A stretch of 33,869 nucleotides of DNA from Comamonas sp. lk (lineage in GTDB: Bacteria; Pseudomonadota; Gammaproteobacteria; Burkholderiales; Burkholderiaceae_C): assembly GCA_943324505.2 (NCBI GenBank), contig CALPLW020000007.1, positions 1 to 33,869 on the forward strand, given 5' to 3'. Below the pieces are notes generated by a model. It saw only the letters and a program-made list of their open reading frames with translations. It made no database searches and was not told the origin of the DNA. The position numbers and the translations under genes were made by a program. Below, in pieces: positions 24,572-32,147 of this stretch (the first letter of the stretch is position 1; each line of letters starts with the position of its first letter).

Positions 24572-25371
24572 AAACACCCGAGTTGATCAATAGTTCTGCC
24601 CCGCACCGTATTGCCGTGGATGAGGGCAGCCGCGACGCCAAGGGGCGCAAGTCATATGTCGTTGAAGAAGATCGACAGCCGGCAGTCAATTCGGACGACA
24701 TGGCTGACGCCATGGATGCCGCAAACAGAAAAAAAGTGTCTTTTTCTGCCGAAACTACAACGAATGCGGAAAAAAAAGAATCCATAAACCCCGACCTTGC
24801 AGTCACCAAAGCAAGTGTGTCCGAATCAGCTGTTCAAGATCGATCCGTAAATCAAGCCGCACCGCCCAAGTTTGAAGTTGCTCAGCCAATCTCCATTCAA
24901 ACACCGACTGAAGACATCAGCATCCCCAGTGCAGGCACCAAGATAACGACGCCTGGGCACCATGAACCTGACCCTGAGATTACGGATGACATGGCTCACG
25001 CCATGGACTCCGAAGCCAGAAAAAAAGTTTCTTTTTCTGGCGACATAGCACCGCACTCAGGGAAAAAAGAATCCATCTACCCCGAAGTTGAAGTCACAAA
25101 AGCAAGTGTGCTCGAATCAGCTGATCAAGATCGGCCGGCGAGTCCAGCCACACTGCTCAAGTTGGAAGTCGCTCAGCCGCTCCCCATGCAACGTCCGGCA
25201 GAAGAGATCAGCACCGAATCTGCGCCGAGTACAGTTGCCAAGACAACGGTCCTTGAGCACCCTGAACCCGACCCTCACATTGCCGCCCGGCTCGAGACTC
25301 TCAAAGCCCAAAATAACGCCGTCAGAACCAGCCTAGATGCCTTCGATTCGCAATCATTGGCCAAGGCCTGA
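24568..25371 (+). CDS. Hypothetical protein with ~97-residue internal duplication
   Basis: I do not recognise this 267-residue, hydrophilic protein. It has no signal peptide or membrane helix. Two tandem copies of about 97-100 residues begin at residue 43 (DDMADAMD...RKKVSFS) and residue 140 (DDMAHAMD...RKKVSFS); each passes through a KKES-(I)-P segment, VTKAS, EVAQP and ends with EPDP. A Lys/Leu helical tail follows (ARLETLKAQNNAVRTSL). It overlaps the SPOR gene by ATGA and has a good AAAGGTGA ribosome site, so it is expressed with it. The poly-A runs encode the Lys-Lys pairs. The product is probably a soluble or disordered partner of its neighbours. Confidence 0.7.
   Translation: MKTPELINSSAPHRIAVDEGSRDAKGRKSYVVEEDRQPAVNSDDMADAMDAANRKKVSFSAETTTNAEKKESINPDLAVTKASVSESAVQDRSVNQAAPPKFEVAQPISIQTPTEDISIPSAGTKITTPGHHEPDPEITDDMAHAMDSEARKKVSFSGDIAPHSGKKESIYPEVEVTKASVLESADQDRPASPATLLKLEVAQPLPMQRPAEEISTESAPSTVAKTTVLEHPEPDPHIAARLETLKAQNNAVRTSLDAFDSQSLAKA
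24694..25284 (+). repeat. Tandem duplication of about 291-300 bases
   Basis: The first copy starts near 24694 and the second near 24985. Both the protein and the DNA (including AGAAAAAAAG-TNTC-TTTTTCTG and GAATCCAT) remain clearly similar, which suggests a fairly recent duplication. Confidence 0.75.
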
Positions 25372-25403
25372 ATACCTTCATCAAACCAACATCGGTAGAT
25401 GCC

Positions 25404-26336
25404 ATGAACGAACCCACCGCAGCCGCTAACCCGGATTCTGCCCAAGACCTCACCGCCAATATGGACGCGTCAGAGGACATCAACACAACCATCTCCGGCG
25501 ACACACCTGATGCGGACTCGTCGGCGCTGGCGCAGATGGACGAAGACCCCCAGATCGTCGACATCAAACTTACCCTGATCGACGCTGCTGAACTCGCTGG
25601 CCGTGCCGGCGTTCAAGCTGCCAAAGCAGGCGCAGACATGCACGCAGCTGCCAAAGACTTGGCAGTAGACCACGCCACACAACGCAAACACGGCATCGTG
25701 GTTCTTTCTGTTTTTGCCGTTTTGGTCGTGATGGGCCTGCTTTTGTTCGGTGTGATGTCCATTCGGCTCCAACAAAGGATCAACCAGTTAGACGCCATGC
25801 TACTGGCGGTGGGCAAGCGGGTTATCGCCATGGACGAGTCACTCAAGCTCGTGAACAACTCCGGCGAAGTCTTCCAAGCCATTGCAGAAAGGCAAGACAC
25901 GATCTCGCGCCAGCAAGTGAAACTTGACACACGGGTTGAAGATCTCATGAAAGCGGCGCAAAGCGCCATTCAAACCAACGCGCAAACCATTGACACCCAA
26001 GGCAAAGACAACGCCAAGCGCCTAGCCGCAGCAGAGGCAAACATCCAGAGCCATGCAACAGCACTGAAAACACATTCAAACAAGTTGCAGGCGGCCCCGA
26101 CTGCGGCCCCGCGTCCAGACCCGGCGCTGATAAGGCGAGAGGTCGAGGCCGTTTTGCAGCGCCAGCAAAAGGCCGTCAGTTCTGCGCCGGTGGCTGCTGC
26201 AACATCCCCGGTCGCAGCACCCGCCAATGTGCCGCCAGTTCCTGCGGTGAAAACGGCGCCGCCAGCCAAGGCAGCAGAGGCCCTGGTGCGCTACCCCAAA
26301 CTACCTAATCCAAATGGGACAACTTCGGCGCCCTGA
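25404..26336 (+). CDS. Single-pass membrane protein with coiled coil, function unknown
   Basis: A 310-residue protein I do not recognise. It has an acidic N-terminus (about 1-60) and an Ala-rich amphipathic stretch. One membrane helix lies near residues 97-119 (HGIVVLSVFAVLVVMGLLLF). A long Gln/Ala/Lys coiled coil (about 120-235) follows, and the tail is Ala/Pro-rich. Orientation is probably N-in with the coiled coil in the periplasm, but the charge bias is weak evidence. It lies 32 bases after the duplicated-repeat gene and ends 18 bases from the convergent bEBP gene. Together with the two genes before it, it forms a trio attached to the end of the fliK-flhB operon. Confidence 0.75.
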   Translation: MNEPTAAANPDSAQDLTANMDASEDINTTISGDTPDADSSALAQMDEDPQIVDIKLTLIDAAELAGRAGVQAAKAGADMHAAAKDLAVDHATQRKHGIVVLSVFAVLVVMGLLLFGVMSIRLQQRINQLDAMLLAVGKRVIAMDESLKLVNNSGEVFQAIAERQDTISRQQVKLDTRVEDLMKAAQSAIQTNAQTIDTQGKDNAKRLAAAEANIQSHATALKTHSNKLQAAPTAAPRPDPALIRREVEAVLQRQQKAVSSAPVAAATSPVAAPANVPPVPAVKTAPPAKAAEALVRYPKLPNPNGTTSAP

Positions 26337-26353
26337 CCCAAGGATCAGTCAAC

Positions 26354-27490
26354 CTAGTTGGCGCGTAATCCGAACTTCTGAATTTTTTCAATCAGCGTCG
26401 TACGCTGCAAGTTCAAGATACGGGCAGTTTGTGACACATTACCCTTGGTGCGGCTGAGGGCCTGGGAAATCAGATCTCGTTCAATCTCTGCCAACCGGTT
26501 TTTCAGCGACAAGCCTTCTGGAGGCAAAACTGCCAAGTTTTCAGATAAAAAGGTCATTTGCTCCAAGGCACTGGCGTTGCTCTCATCATAGGTCGGCGCC
26601 GAAACTTCCCCTACCACCCCATCTGCCACGGGCGAGTTTTCCCAAGCGGGAGCATCTGGCAGTGGGCTCGCTTCCTCCTCCCCGAGCCCACCTTCTTTTG
26701 CAAGCAACTGAAGTGCGGCCAGCCCCTTGGGGAGCAAAGCGGCTGGCAATGAACGCAGGCTCAAGCGCTGCCCGGCAAAGAGGGTGCTGAATCGGTCGAC
26801 CAAATTTGACAGCTCCCGAACGTTACCGGGCCAGTGGTAGGCTGTGAGCGCACGCATAAAGTCGGTAGAAAAACTGACAGGCAGCTCGCCCTCTGCCATA
26901 AATCTTTGTGCGAAATAGTTCAAGAGCAGGGGCACATCGGCGGATCGCTCACGCAACGGCGGTGTACTGATTGGCAACACATTCAGCCTGTAGTACAGGT
27001 CCTCCCTGAATCGACCCGCCACTATTTCGGCTTCCAGGTCTCGGTGCGTCGCAGCAATCACCCGTACATTGATGGACACGGCCTTTGCACCACCAACCGG
27101 GTCCACCACCCGCTCCTGTAAAACACGCAGCAATTTAACTTGCAGCTCCAAGGACAAGTCGCCGATTTCATCCAAAAAGATGGATCCATTGTGGGCCAAC
27201 TCAAAGCGCCCCTTTCGGTCTGTGGCTGCTCCGGTAAAGGCCCCCTTGCTGTGCCCGAATAGCTCACTTTCGATCAAGTCTTTGGGAATAGCCGCGCAGT
27301 TGATGGGTACAAAATTTCCAGCCGAGCGCCCAGATAGATCATGCAGCGAGCGCGCCACAATTTCTTTGCCTGTGCCGCTCTCTCCGGTGATCAATACCGT
27401 CGAGCTGGACAAGGCAACCACCGGCAGCAAGCCACGAATGGCACGCACAGCGTCGCTGTCACCGATGAATTGGGGTGTATTGACGGCCAT
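26354..27490 (-). CDS. FleQ/FlrA-like sigma-54 activator lacking an N-terminal domain
   Basis: This bEBP of 378 residues begins directly with the AAA+ domain. A stop codon two codons upstream of ATG 27490 excludes an N-terminal receiver or FleQ domain in this frame. Walker A is GESGTGKE (36-43), GAFTGA is at 83-88, then Walker B SIFLDEIGD and the WPGNVRELSNLVDRF block. The C-terminal Fis helix-turn-helix (ILNLQRTTLIEKIQKFGL) closely follows the FleQ/FlrA end (RTTLVEKMRKYG), so this is the likely flagellar master activator. Without an N-terminal domain it may be controlled only by FlhG (fleN), whose gene is in the window. It is transcribed divergently from the Sel1 cluster. Confidence 0.85.
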   Translation of the reverse strand: MAVNTPQFIGDSDAVRAIRGLLPVVALSSSTVLITGESGTGKEIVARSLHDLSGRSAGNFVPINCAAIPKDLIESELFGHSKGAFTGAATDRKGRFELAHNGSIFLDEIGDLSLELQVKLLRVLQERVVDPVGGAKAVSINVRVIAATHRDLEAEIVAGRFREDLYYRLNVLPISTPPLRERSADVPLLLNYFAQRFMAEGELPVSFSTDFMRALTAYHWPGNVRELSNLVDRFSTLFAGQRLSLRSLPAALLPKGLAALQLLAKEGGLGEEEASPLPDAPAWENSPVADGVVGEVSAPTYDESNASALEQMTFLSENLAVLPPEGLSLKNRLAEIERDLISQALSRTKGNVSQTARILNLQRTTLIEKIQKFGLRAN

Positions 27491-27551
27491 TGGCTAACAG
27501 GCAAACCTTTGCATAGCACGGACTCCGGATAACTGTCCAAACCGTGAACCG

Positions 27552-27569
27552 ATTTGACAAAATTTGACA
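27552..27569. promoter_or_regulatory. 10-base-period direct repeat between divergent genes
   Basis: ATTTGACA occurs at 27552-27559 and 27562-27569, a one-helical-turn spacing typical of a protein-binding site. It lies in the 186-base gap between the FleQ-like gene and the Sel1 gene. Each copy contains TTGACA, so one may double as a -35 box; a -10 at TAACAG (27576-27581) would be poor. The minus strand gives GTCAAATTTTGTC, partly like a FleQ box. Function is uncertain. Confidence 0.35.
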
Positions 27570-27676
27570 GGATCATAACAGGCCAAAAGGCTGCTGGTGA
27601 CATGCGATTGCTACCGTTGGTGTTCGTGTAAAATTAGCACCCAGCCACACGTCTTGATCGTTGGGAGACTGCACCC

Positions 27677-29008
27677 TTGAAAGGCAAGCCTTTGAATCTC
27701 CAACTTGCTGCCCTCAACAACTTGGGCCTGATGTATGCCAGTGGCCAGGGCGTTGAGCAAGACTTCGCAGAAGCCCTGAGGTGCTACCGGTTGGCTGCAG
27801 AGCAGGGCGTGGCCAGTGCGCAATCCAATCTTGCTGTGATGTATGCCAACGGTCAAGGCGTTGCGCAGGACGACCAAGAAGCCCTCAAGTGGTACCGGGC
27901 CGCAGCCGAACAAGGACTGCCCTACGCTCAATCCAACCTCGCTGTCATGTACGCCAATGGACGAGGCGTAGAGCCTGATTACCATGAAGCCCTGAAGTGG
28001 TACGAAGCGGCAGCGGCACAAGGCGATACCGTGGCACAAATCAACTTGGGCGTCATGTATGCCAACGGCCAAGGGGTGAACCAGGACTATGAAAAAGCGC
28101 TTAGCTATTACCAAAGTGGCGCCGAGCTCGATGACCCAGTAGCTCAATACGGTCTAGGCGTGATTTACGCCCAAGGCCACGGGGTAAAACGCGATGTCAA
28201 GAAAGCCTGCCATTGGTTCACTCTCGCGGCAGAGCGCGAGCACCCGCAAGCTCAATTTAATATCGGTTTTTTCTATTCTCAAGGGCAAGATCTCCCCATT
28301 GACTATCGTAAAGCTGTTAGCTGGTATGAGCGCGCAGCGAGTCACGGCGAGGCGGCTGCACACTACAACCTGGGGGTGATGTACAGCACTGGACAAGGCG
28401 TTGAAACGGACCACGAAAAGGCGCTGCAATGCTACCTGGCTGCGGCACACAAAGGCGACGCTGCCGCCCAGTACAACCTGGGGTTGATGTATGCCACCGG
28501 CCAAGGAACGACTCGAGACGACACCGTCGCCATCGCCTGGTACCAACTTGCTGCGGACCAAGGCGATGCACAGGCTCAGTACAACCTGGGCGTGATGATC
28601 GCCAACGGGCTGGGCACAGGCGCTAACCACACGATTGCCAAACAATGGCTTCAGCTGGCGGCCGACCAAGGTGACGCACAGGCACTTTACAACTTGGGTG
28701 TGCTCCATCAAGACGACACCCACCCCGACGCCAACTATGGGCAGGCTCTGGCCTGCTTCCGAATGGCTGCGACCCAAGGCCATGACGATGCCAAGGTCGC
28801 CCTGGGTTGGTTGTATGCCAGAGGCTTAGGCGTATTGCAAGACTATGTCCGGGCGCACATGTGGTTCAATTTGGGCGCCATCAGCGGACATGCTGAGGCG
28901 ATTAAGGGCCGTGACTATGTTGCACAGCAAATGATTGCACCCCAAATCGCAGCTGCCCAAGACATGGCGCGTCTGTGCCAGCAAGCCAACTTCCAAGGCT
29001 ATGACTGA
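27677..29008 (+). CDS. Sel1-repeat protein, eleven units
   Basis: A 443-residue protein made of 11 tandem 36-residue Sel1 repeats plus a C-terminal cap. The pattern is AQxNLGxMYxxGxGVxxDxxxAxxWYxxAAxxG. Such solenoids scaffold protein complexes. No signal peptide is visible at the chosen start, so it is predicted cytosolic. I start at TTG 27677, nine bases after GGGAG. An earlier in-frame ATG (27602) encodes MRLLPLVFV and then hits stops (TAA at 27629, TAG at 27635). Repeat 1 lacks the usual preceding helix, so the N-terminus may be truncated or mis-called. It heads a three-gene cluster with an 11-base gap to the next gene. Confidence 0.82.
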   Translation: MKGKPLNLQLAALNNLGLMYASGQGVEQDFAEALRCYRLAAEQGVASAQSNLAVMYANGQGVAQDDQEALKWYRAAAEQGLPYAQSNLAVMYANGRGVEPDYHEALKWYEAAAAQGDTVAQINLGVMYANGQGVNQDYEKALSYYQSGAELDDPVAQYGLGVIYAQGHGVKRDVKKACHWFTLAAEREHPQAQFNIGFFYSQGQDLPIDYRKAVSWYERAASHGEAAAHYNLGVMYSTGQGVETDHEKALQCYLAAAHKGDAAAQYNLGLMYATGQGTTRDDTVAIAWYQLAADQGDAQAQYNLGVMIANGLGTGANHTIAKQWLQLAADQGDAQALYNLGVLHQDDTHPDANYGQALACFRMAATQGHDDAKVALGWLYARGLGVLQDYVRAHMWFNLGAISGHAEAIKGRDYVAQQMIAPQIAAAQDMARLCQQANFQGYD

Positions 29009-29019
29009 ACCCATCTGAC

Positions 29020-30321
29020 ATGCATCAGCTGCCAACTGCGACACAAGCACGCCAAAGCTCAAGCCAGGCCTTTTTCTCTGATCCACTCCAAGCTGTCAGT
29101 AGCCAGGTCGGACTGGCCCGATACACGCTCAATGCCTGCATTGAAGGTCCCTGCGGACGAGCCTGGTTCGATTTAATGCTCCAGGGTCTTCGACGCGGCC
29201 TGGCGGTCACTCTCGGCGTAGAAGCCATCCCAGAAAATCTGAATTCGGCCATTGCCTGGGAGCGACTGACGGCCATGGGCGGCCAATTGATCTGGCTGGT
29301 GCCAGACCAGATTGCCCTGCACACCTCAGTATGCGTCATTGACGGGCTGGTGGTGATGAGTGGCAACTTTGCCCAACCCGGCCCCCTACCTGGCACAAAT
29401 TTCAATGGCATCCTGATCCAAGACAACGGCGATACAGTTACCAAATCTACGGCTGCCTTGATCGCGCTGCAGCAAAACAATCAATGGAAGCCCGAGGCAA
29501 CAGATCCGGCTCCGTCCGCTCTGGCAGTCGCGCAAATCGAAGCCGTCGCTGCACCCAATGGCTGGCAATTAACCAGCCGCCTGGAGCCCTTACAGCAAAT
29601 TGCGCTCTGGCAATTCCAGGTGCTTGAGCAACACGCCTTGGCCATGGAGGCCGATACGGCTGAGGCCCTGCGCAAGACACATGCTTTTGATCACGCGCAA
29701 GACCAGGCTATTGGCGAATTAATGCGGCAAGTGCTGGACGCAAAACAGCGCTGCATGATTCAACGCCATGCCCAATTCGGAGGGCAGGAGAACCAAGAAG
29801 AAGCCGAGGCAGCGCAAGCCGCTTTTGCAACATTTGAGCAGACTCACCAAGCCTTGGCGCAGACCCCGGTAGCGAAGCCCTTGGACGCCCAAGAGCAGGC
29901 CGATATCAAGCAGCTTTACCGAAAGTTGGCCATGATCTGTCATCCTGACCGCGTTGAGGAGGGGCAAAAGTCCCGGGCCGAGGCGGTCTTTCAACAATTA
30001 CAGCGAAGTTACCGCAGCAGCGATTTTGCAAGCATGAGAAACCTGGAGGCCACACTTCATGCGCAGTCTCTGGACGATCGTCAACCTGCACCTCCAGAGC
30101 AGGGGCTTGCGAGCCTAAGCTGGCGACTGGCCAATTTGCAGGAGAGATTGGCAAGTCAGCGCGCCACCCGCGACGCCATTTTTCGCAGCCCTACTTGGCG
30201 TACCCTCAGCACTCAAAGTAACTGGGCGCTTTGGTTTTCGCAGCAGGCGTTGTATTTGCAGGACGAAATCACCCGATACGAGCGCGCGTTGGAAGCTATG
30301 ACAACCCAGGCCGGCCTATGA
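29020..30321 (+). CDS. Degenerate PLD-like domain joined to a J-domain
   Basis: A 433-residue protein. Residues about 30-150 resemble one half of a phospholipase-D fold: CGRAWFDLMLQGLRRGLAVTL corresponds to the helix-strand unit, and the HKD site reads H101-T-S-V-C-V-I-D108, then SGN116. The catalytic Lys is replaced by Ser and only one motif is present, so catalysis is doubtful. Residues about 290-345 are a J-domain with the essential HPD at 308-310 (LYRKLAMICHPDRVEEGQKS), which stimulates Hsp70/DnaK ATPase. An acidic helix separates the two, and the C-terminus is helical. Its stop overlaps the next start (ATGA). It may deliver clients to DnaK; the client is unknown. Confidence 0.7.
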   Translation: MHQLPTATQARQSSSQAFFSDPLQAVSSQVGLARYTLNACIEGPCGRAWFDLMLQGLRRGLAVTLGVEAIPENLNSAIAWERLTAMGGQLIWLVPDQIALHTSVCVIDGLVVMSGNFAQPGPLPGTNFNGILIQDNGDTVTKSTAALIALQQNNQWKPEATDPAPSALAVAQIEAVAAPNGWQLTSRLEPLQQIALWQFQVLEQHALAMEADTAEALRKTHAFDHAQDQAIGELMRQVLDAKQRCMIQRHAQFGGQENQEEAEAAQAAFATFEQTHQALAQTPVAKPLDAQEQADIKQLYRKLAMICHPDRVEEGQKSRAEAVFQQLQRSYRSSDFASMRNLEATLHAQSLDDRQPAPPEQGLASLSWRLANLQERLASQRATRDAIFRSPTWRTLSTQSNWALWFSQQALYLQDEITRYERALEAMTTQAGL

Positions 30322-31751
30322 GCCAGTCGCTGACACTGGTAGCAACAAGCCAGAGCCAAGTTGCCATAAAGCAGCGTCTGGACATCGTGGCCAGCACCTT
30401 GTCGAGTCTGGAGAGCCGGCAAATCATGGCGTTTTTTCGTGAGCACGCGGCCTTGCTGGCTCAATGCCTTTACCGACACTATCCCTTAACACCCGAAATA
30501 CTAGCCCACCAAGTGGTCGATTGGGATTGGCGTCGCCTCAGCAGCAGCCGCGCACTGGCTTGGTCAGAACAACTCATCGACGAGCACACCAACACCCTGG
30601 ATTGGACAGCCCTCAGCCAAAATCAGGCGGTTCCATGGACGGCATCACTGATCGAACGGAACACCCAGTACTGGAATTGGCCACTTTTGAGTGACAACCC
30701 CAGCCTGCCCTGGAGCATTGATTTACTCAAGGCCAACACCTACCAGTGGCATTGGGTGACATTGAGTCGTAGCCGGCACTTACCTTGGACATCAAGTTTC
30801 ATAGCTGCCAATCTGCACCGATGGGATTGGACTGCGCTGAGCTGGAACAGTGCACTGCCACTGACATCGGCCCTGCTTGAGCGTCACTGCGACCACTGGG
30901 ACTGGAGCGGTCTTAGTGCCAACCTGGCTTTGCATGCCGACCATCAACTTGTGGGCCAGTTCGCACGCTTCTGGCACTGGACGTGGCTCAGCAGCAACCC
31001 CGGACTGCAATGGAGCGAGCCACTGATCGACGAGTTCGCTGCCCAATGGGACTGGAAAGCCCTCAGTGCCCAAGCAGCGCTGCCCTGGACAGCCAATTTG
31101 ATTGCCCGCTACGGCTCGCGTTGGTGCTGGACCACGCTCAGCAGCAACACCAGCTTGCCCTGGCAACCAGATCTTATTGAGAGCTGGATTGACCGATGGA
31201 ACTGGGCTGCCTTGAGCAAAAATCCTGCCCTCTGCTGGGGCCAGGCATTGCTCGAACAATACGCTGACAAGTGGAATTGGCACGGGCTGAGCCAGAACCC
31301 TGCCCTGCCCTGGTCGACGTCACTCCTGACCCTGCACCAGGACCACTGGGATTGGGATGCTTTGAGCTGGAACACCGGTCTGCCATGGGATGATGAGCTG
31401 ATCGCCAAGTTTGATCATCGTTGGGATTGGGCCGGCCTGAGCAGTAATGCTCAACTGCCGTGGAGCGAGTCCCTTATCGCGAGACATGCAGACCTTTGGG
31501 ACTGGGAGCGCCTGAGCGCCAACCCGTCACTGCCTTGGAGCGCGGCATTCATCGAGCGTTATCAGGAATTCTGGAACTGGGCAACCTTGAGCAGCCAGCC
31601 CAGCCTGCCTTGGAGCCCGGATTTCTACCGCGCCTTGAACCAGCACTGGTTCGCCTCACTGGTCAGCGAACACCAAAGCTTTGACATCCAGACACTCAAT
31701 GGTGCTGACATTCACGCTCTTATGCCAATTCTCGGCAGCGACACAGTTTGA
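30318..31751 (+). CDS. Trp-rich repeat protein, fifteen 25-residue units
   Basis: A 477-residue protein beginning at ATG 30318, which overlaps the previous stop; the frame upstream to 30231 is a shadow. A helical N-terminus of about 65 residues precedes 15 near-perfect units of 25 residues with the pattern WxW-xx-LS-xN-xxLPW-xxxLIxxxxxx. Trp, Leu and Asn positions are nearly invariant. A short non-repeat end follows (after about 443). I recall similar Trp/Asn/Pro (DWxxLSxNP) repeats in giant-virus proteins, but have not searched. No signal, membrane helix or known domain is visible. It should form a regular solenoid with stacked aromatic residues. Function unknown; it is coupled to the J-domain protein. 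Confidence 0.85.
   Translation: MSQSLTLVATSQSQVAIKQRLDIVASTLSSLESRQIMAFFREHAALLAQCLYRHYPLTPEILAHQVVDWDWRRLSSSRALAWSEQLIDEHTNTLDWTALSQNQAVPWTASLIERNTQYWNWPLLSDNPSLPWSIDLLKANTYQWHWVTLSRSRHLPWTSSFIAANLHRWDWTALSWNSALPLTSALLERHCDHWDWSGLSANLALHADHQLVGQFARFWHWTWLSSNPGLQWSEPLIDEFAAQWDWKALSAQAALPWTANLIARYGSRWCWTTLSSNTSLPWQPDLIESWIDRWNWAALSKNPALCWGQALLEQYADKWNWHGLSQNPALPWSTSLLTLHQDHWDWDALSWNTGLPWDDELIAKFDHRWDWAGLSSNAQLPWSESLIARHADLWDWERLSANPSLPWSAAFIERYQEFWNWATLSSQPSLPWSPDFYRALNQHWFASLVSEHQSFDIQTLNGADIHALMPILGSDTV
30522..31646 (+). repeat. 75-base tandem coding repeats (W-repeat array)
   Basis: Fifteen units of 75 bases. Amino-acid conservation is strong while the DNA of different units has drifted, so the array is maintained by selection on protein. 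Units 2 and 6 are the least regular: LDW replaces WxW in unit 2, and the LPW is lost in unit 6. Confidence 0.85.
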
Positions 31752-32147
31752 TCGGTCAAGGCCGAGCCATAGCGGCCGACTCAACTCTGATTAGGCATAA
31801 ATTATGCTTAGATCGCTGAGATTGAGCCCCCATGTCAGGAACCAGACACTTGAAATGGGGTTTGCGGCACTCGCCCAAAAAAGGATGCGTCATGGGTCAA
31901 GTCAAACACCGACAAACCGAGCCCCAGCACATGGAGGCGACTGCGCACCCGCCACGAGCACCCTACCAAGCCCATGTTCCCGTCAGTGCGATGATCATCT
32001 CAGACAAAGCACACCTGCCTCATGGTCAAAAAGGCTTTATGGTGACCCACCAGTCACACCCCATTCGGCACCAAAGCCTGCCCCAGCTCCAGGAACACCA
32101 AGAATGAACGCAGCTGGGACTTTGCGTTCGGGTTGGAGTACGCTCCA
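31752..32147 (+). other. 396-base gap with no confident gene
   Basis: Between the W-repeat gene and the second Sel1 gene. It contains a short hairpin without a U-tract (31760-31777, GGCCG/CGGCC) and a 6-base inverted repeat (GCATAA-A-TTATGC, 31795-31807), possibly an operator or part of an AT-rich promoter. The small ORF 31832-32107 (91 codons, with an internal ATG at 31892 that would give 71) has plausible codons but no recognised family. The ORF 31804-32151 overlaps the next start by ATGA but looks like random Pro/Arg-rich sequence. I do not commit to either. Confidence 0.4.

Noticed and set aside
24739-24762. KKVSF segments resembling a phosphatase-docking RVxF motif
   Set aside because: The motif is short, eukaryotic and expected by chance; no supporting context.
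27592-27612. TGG...TTGC near the Sel1 gene as a sigma-54 promoter
   Set aside because: The GG-to-GC distance is 12 instead of 10 bases, so sigma-54 would not recognise it.
31760-31777. Rho-independent terminator after the W-repeat gene
   Set aside because: Stem is only five bases with an eight-base loop and no following T-run.
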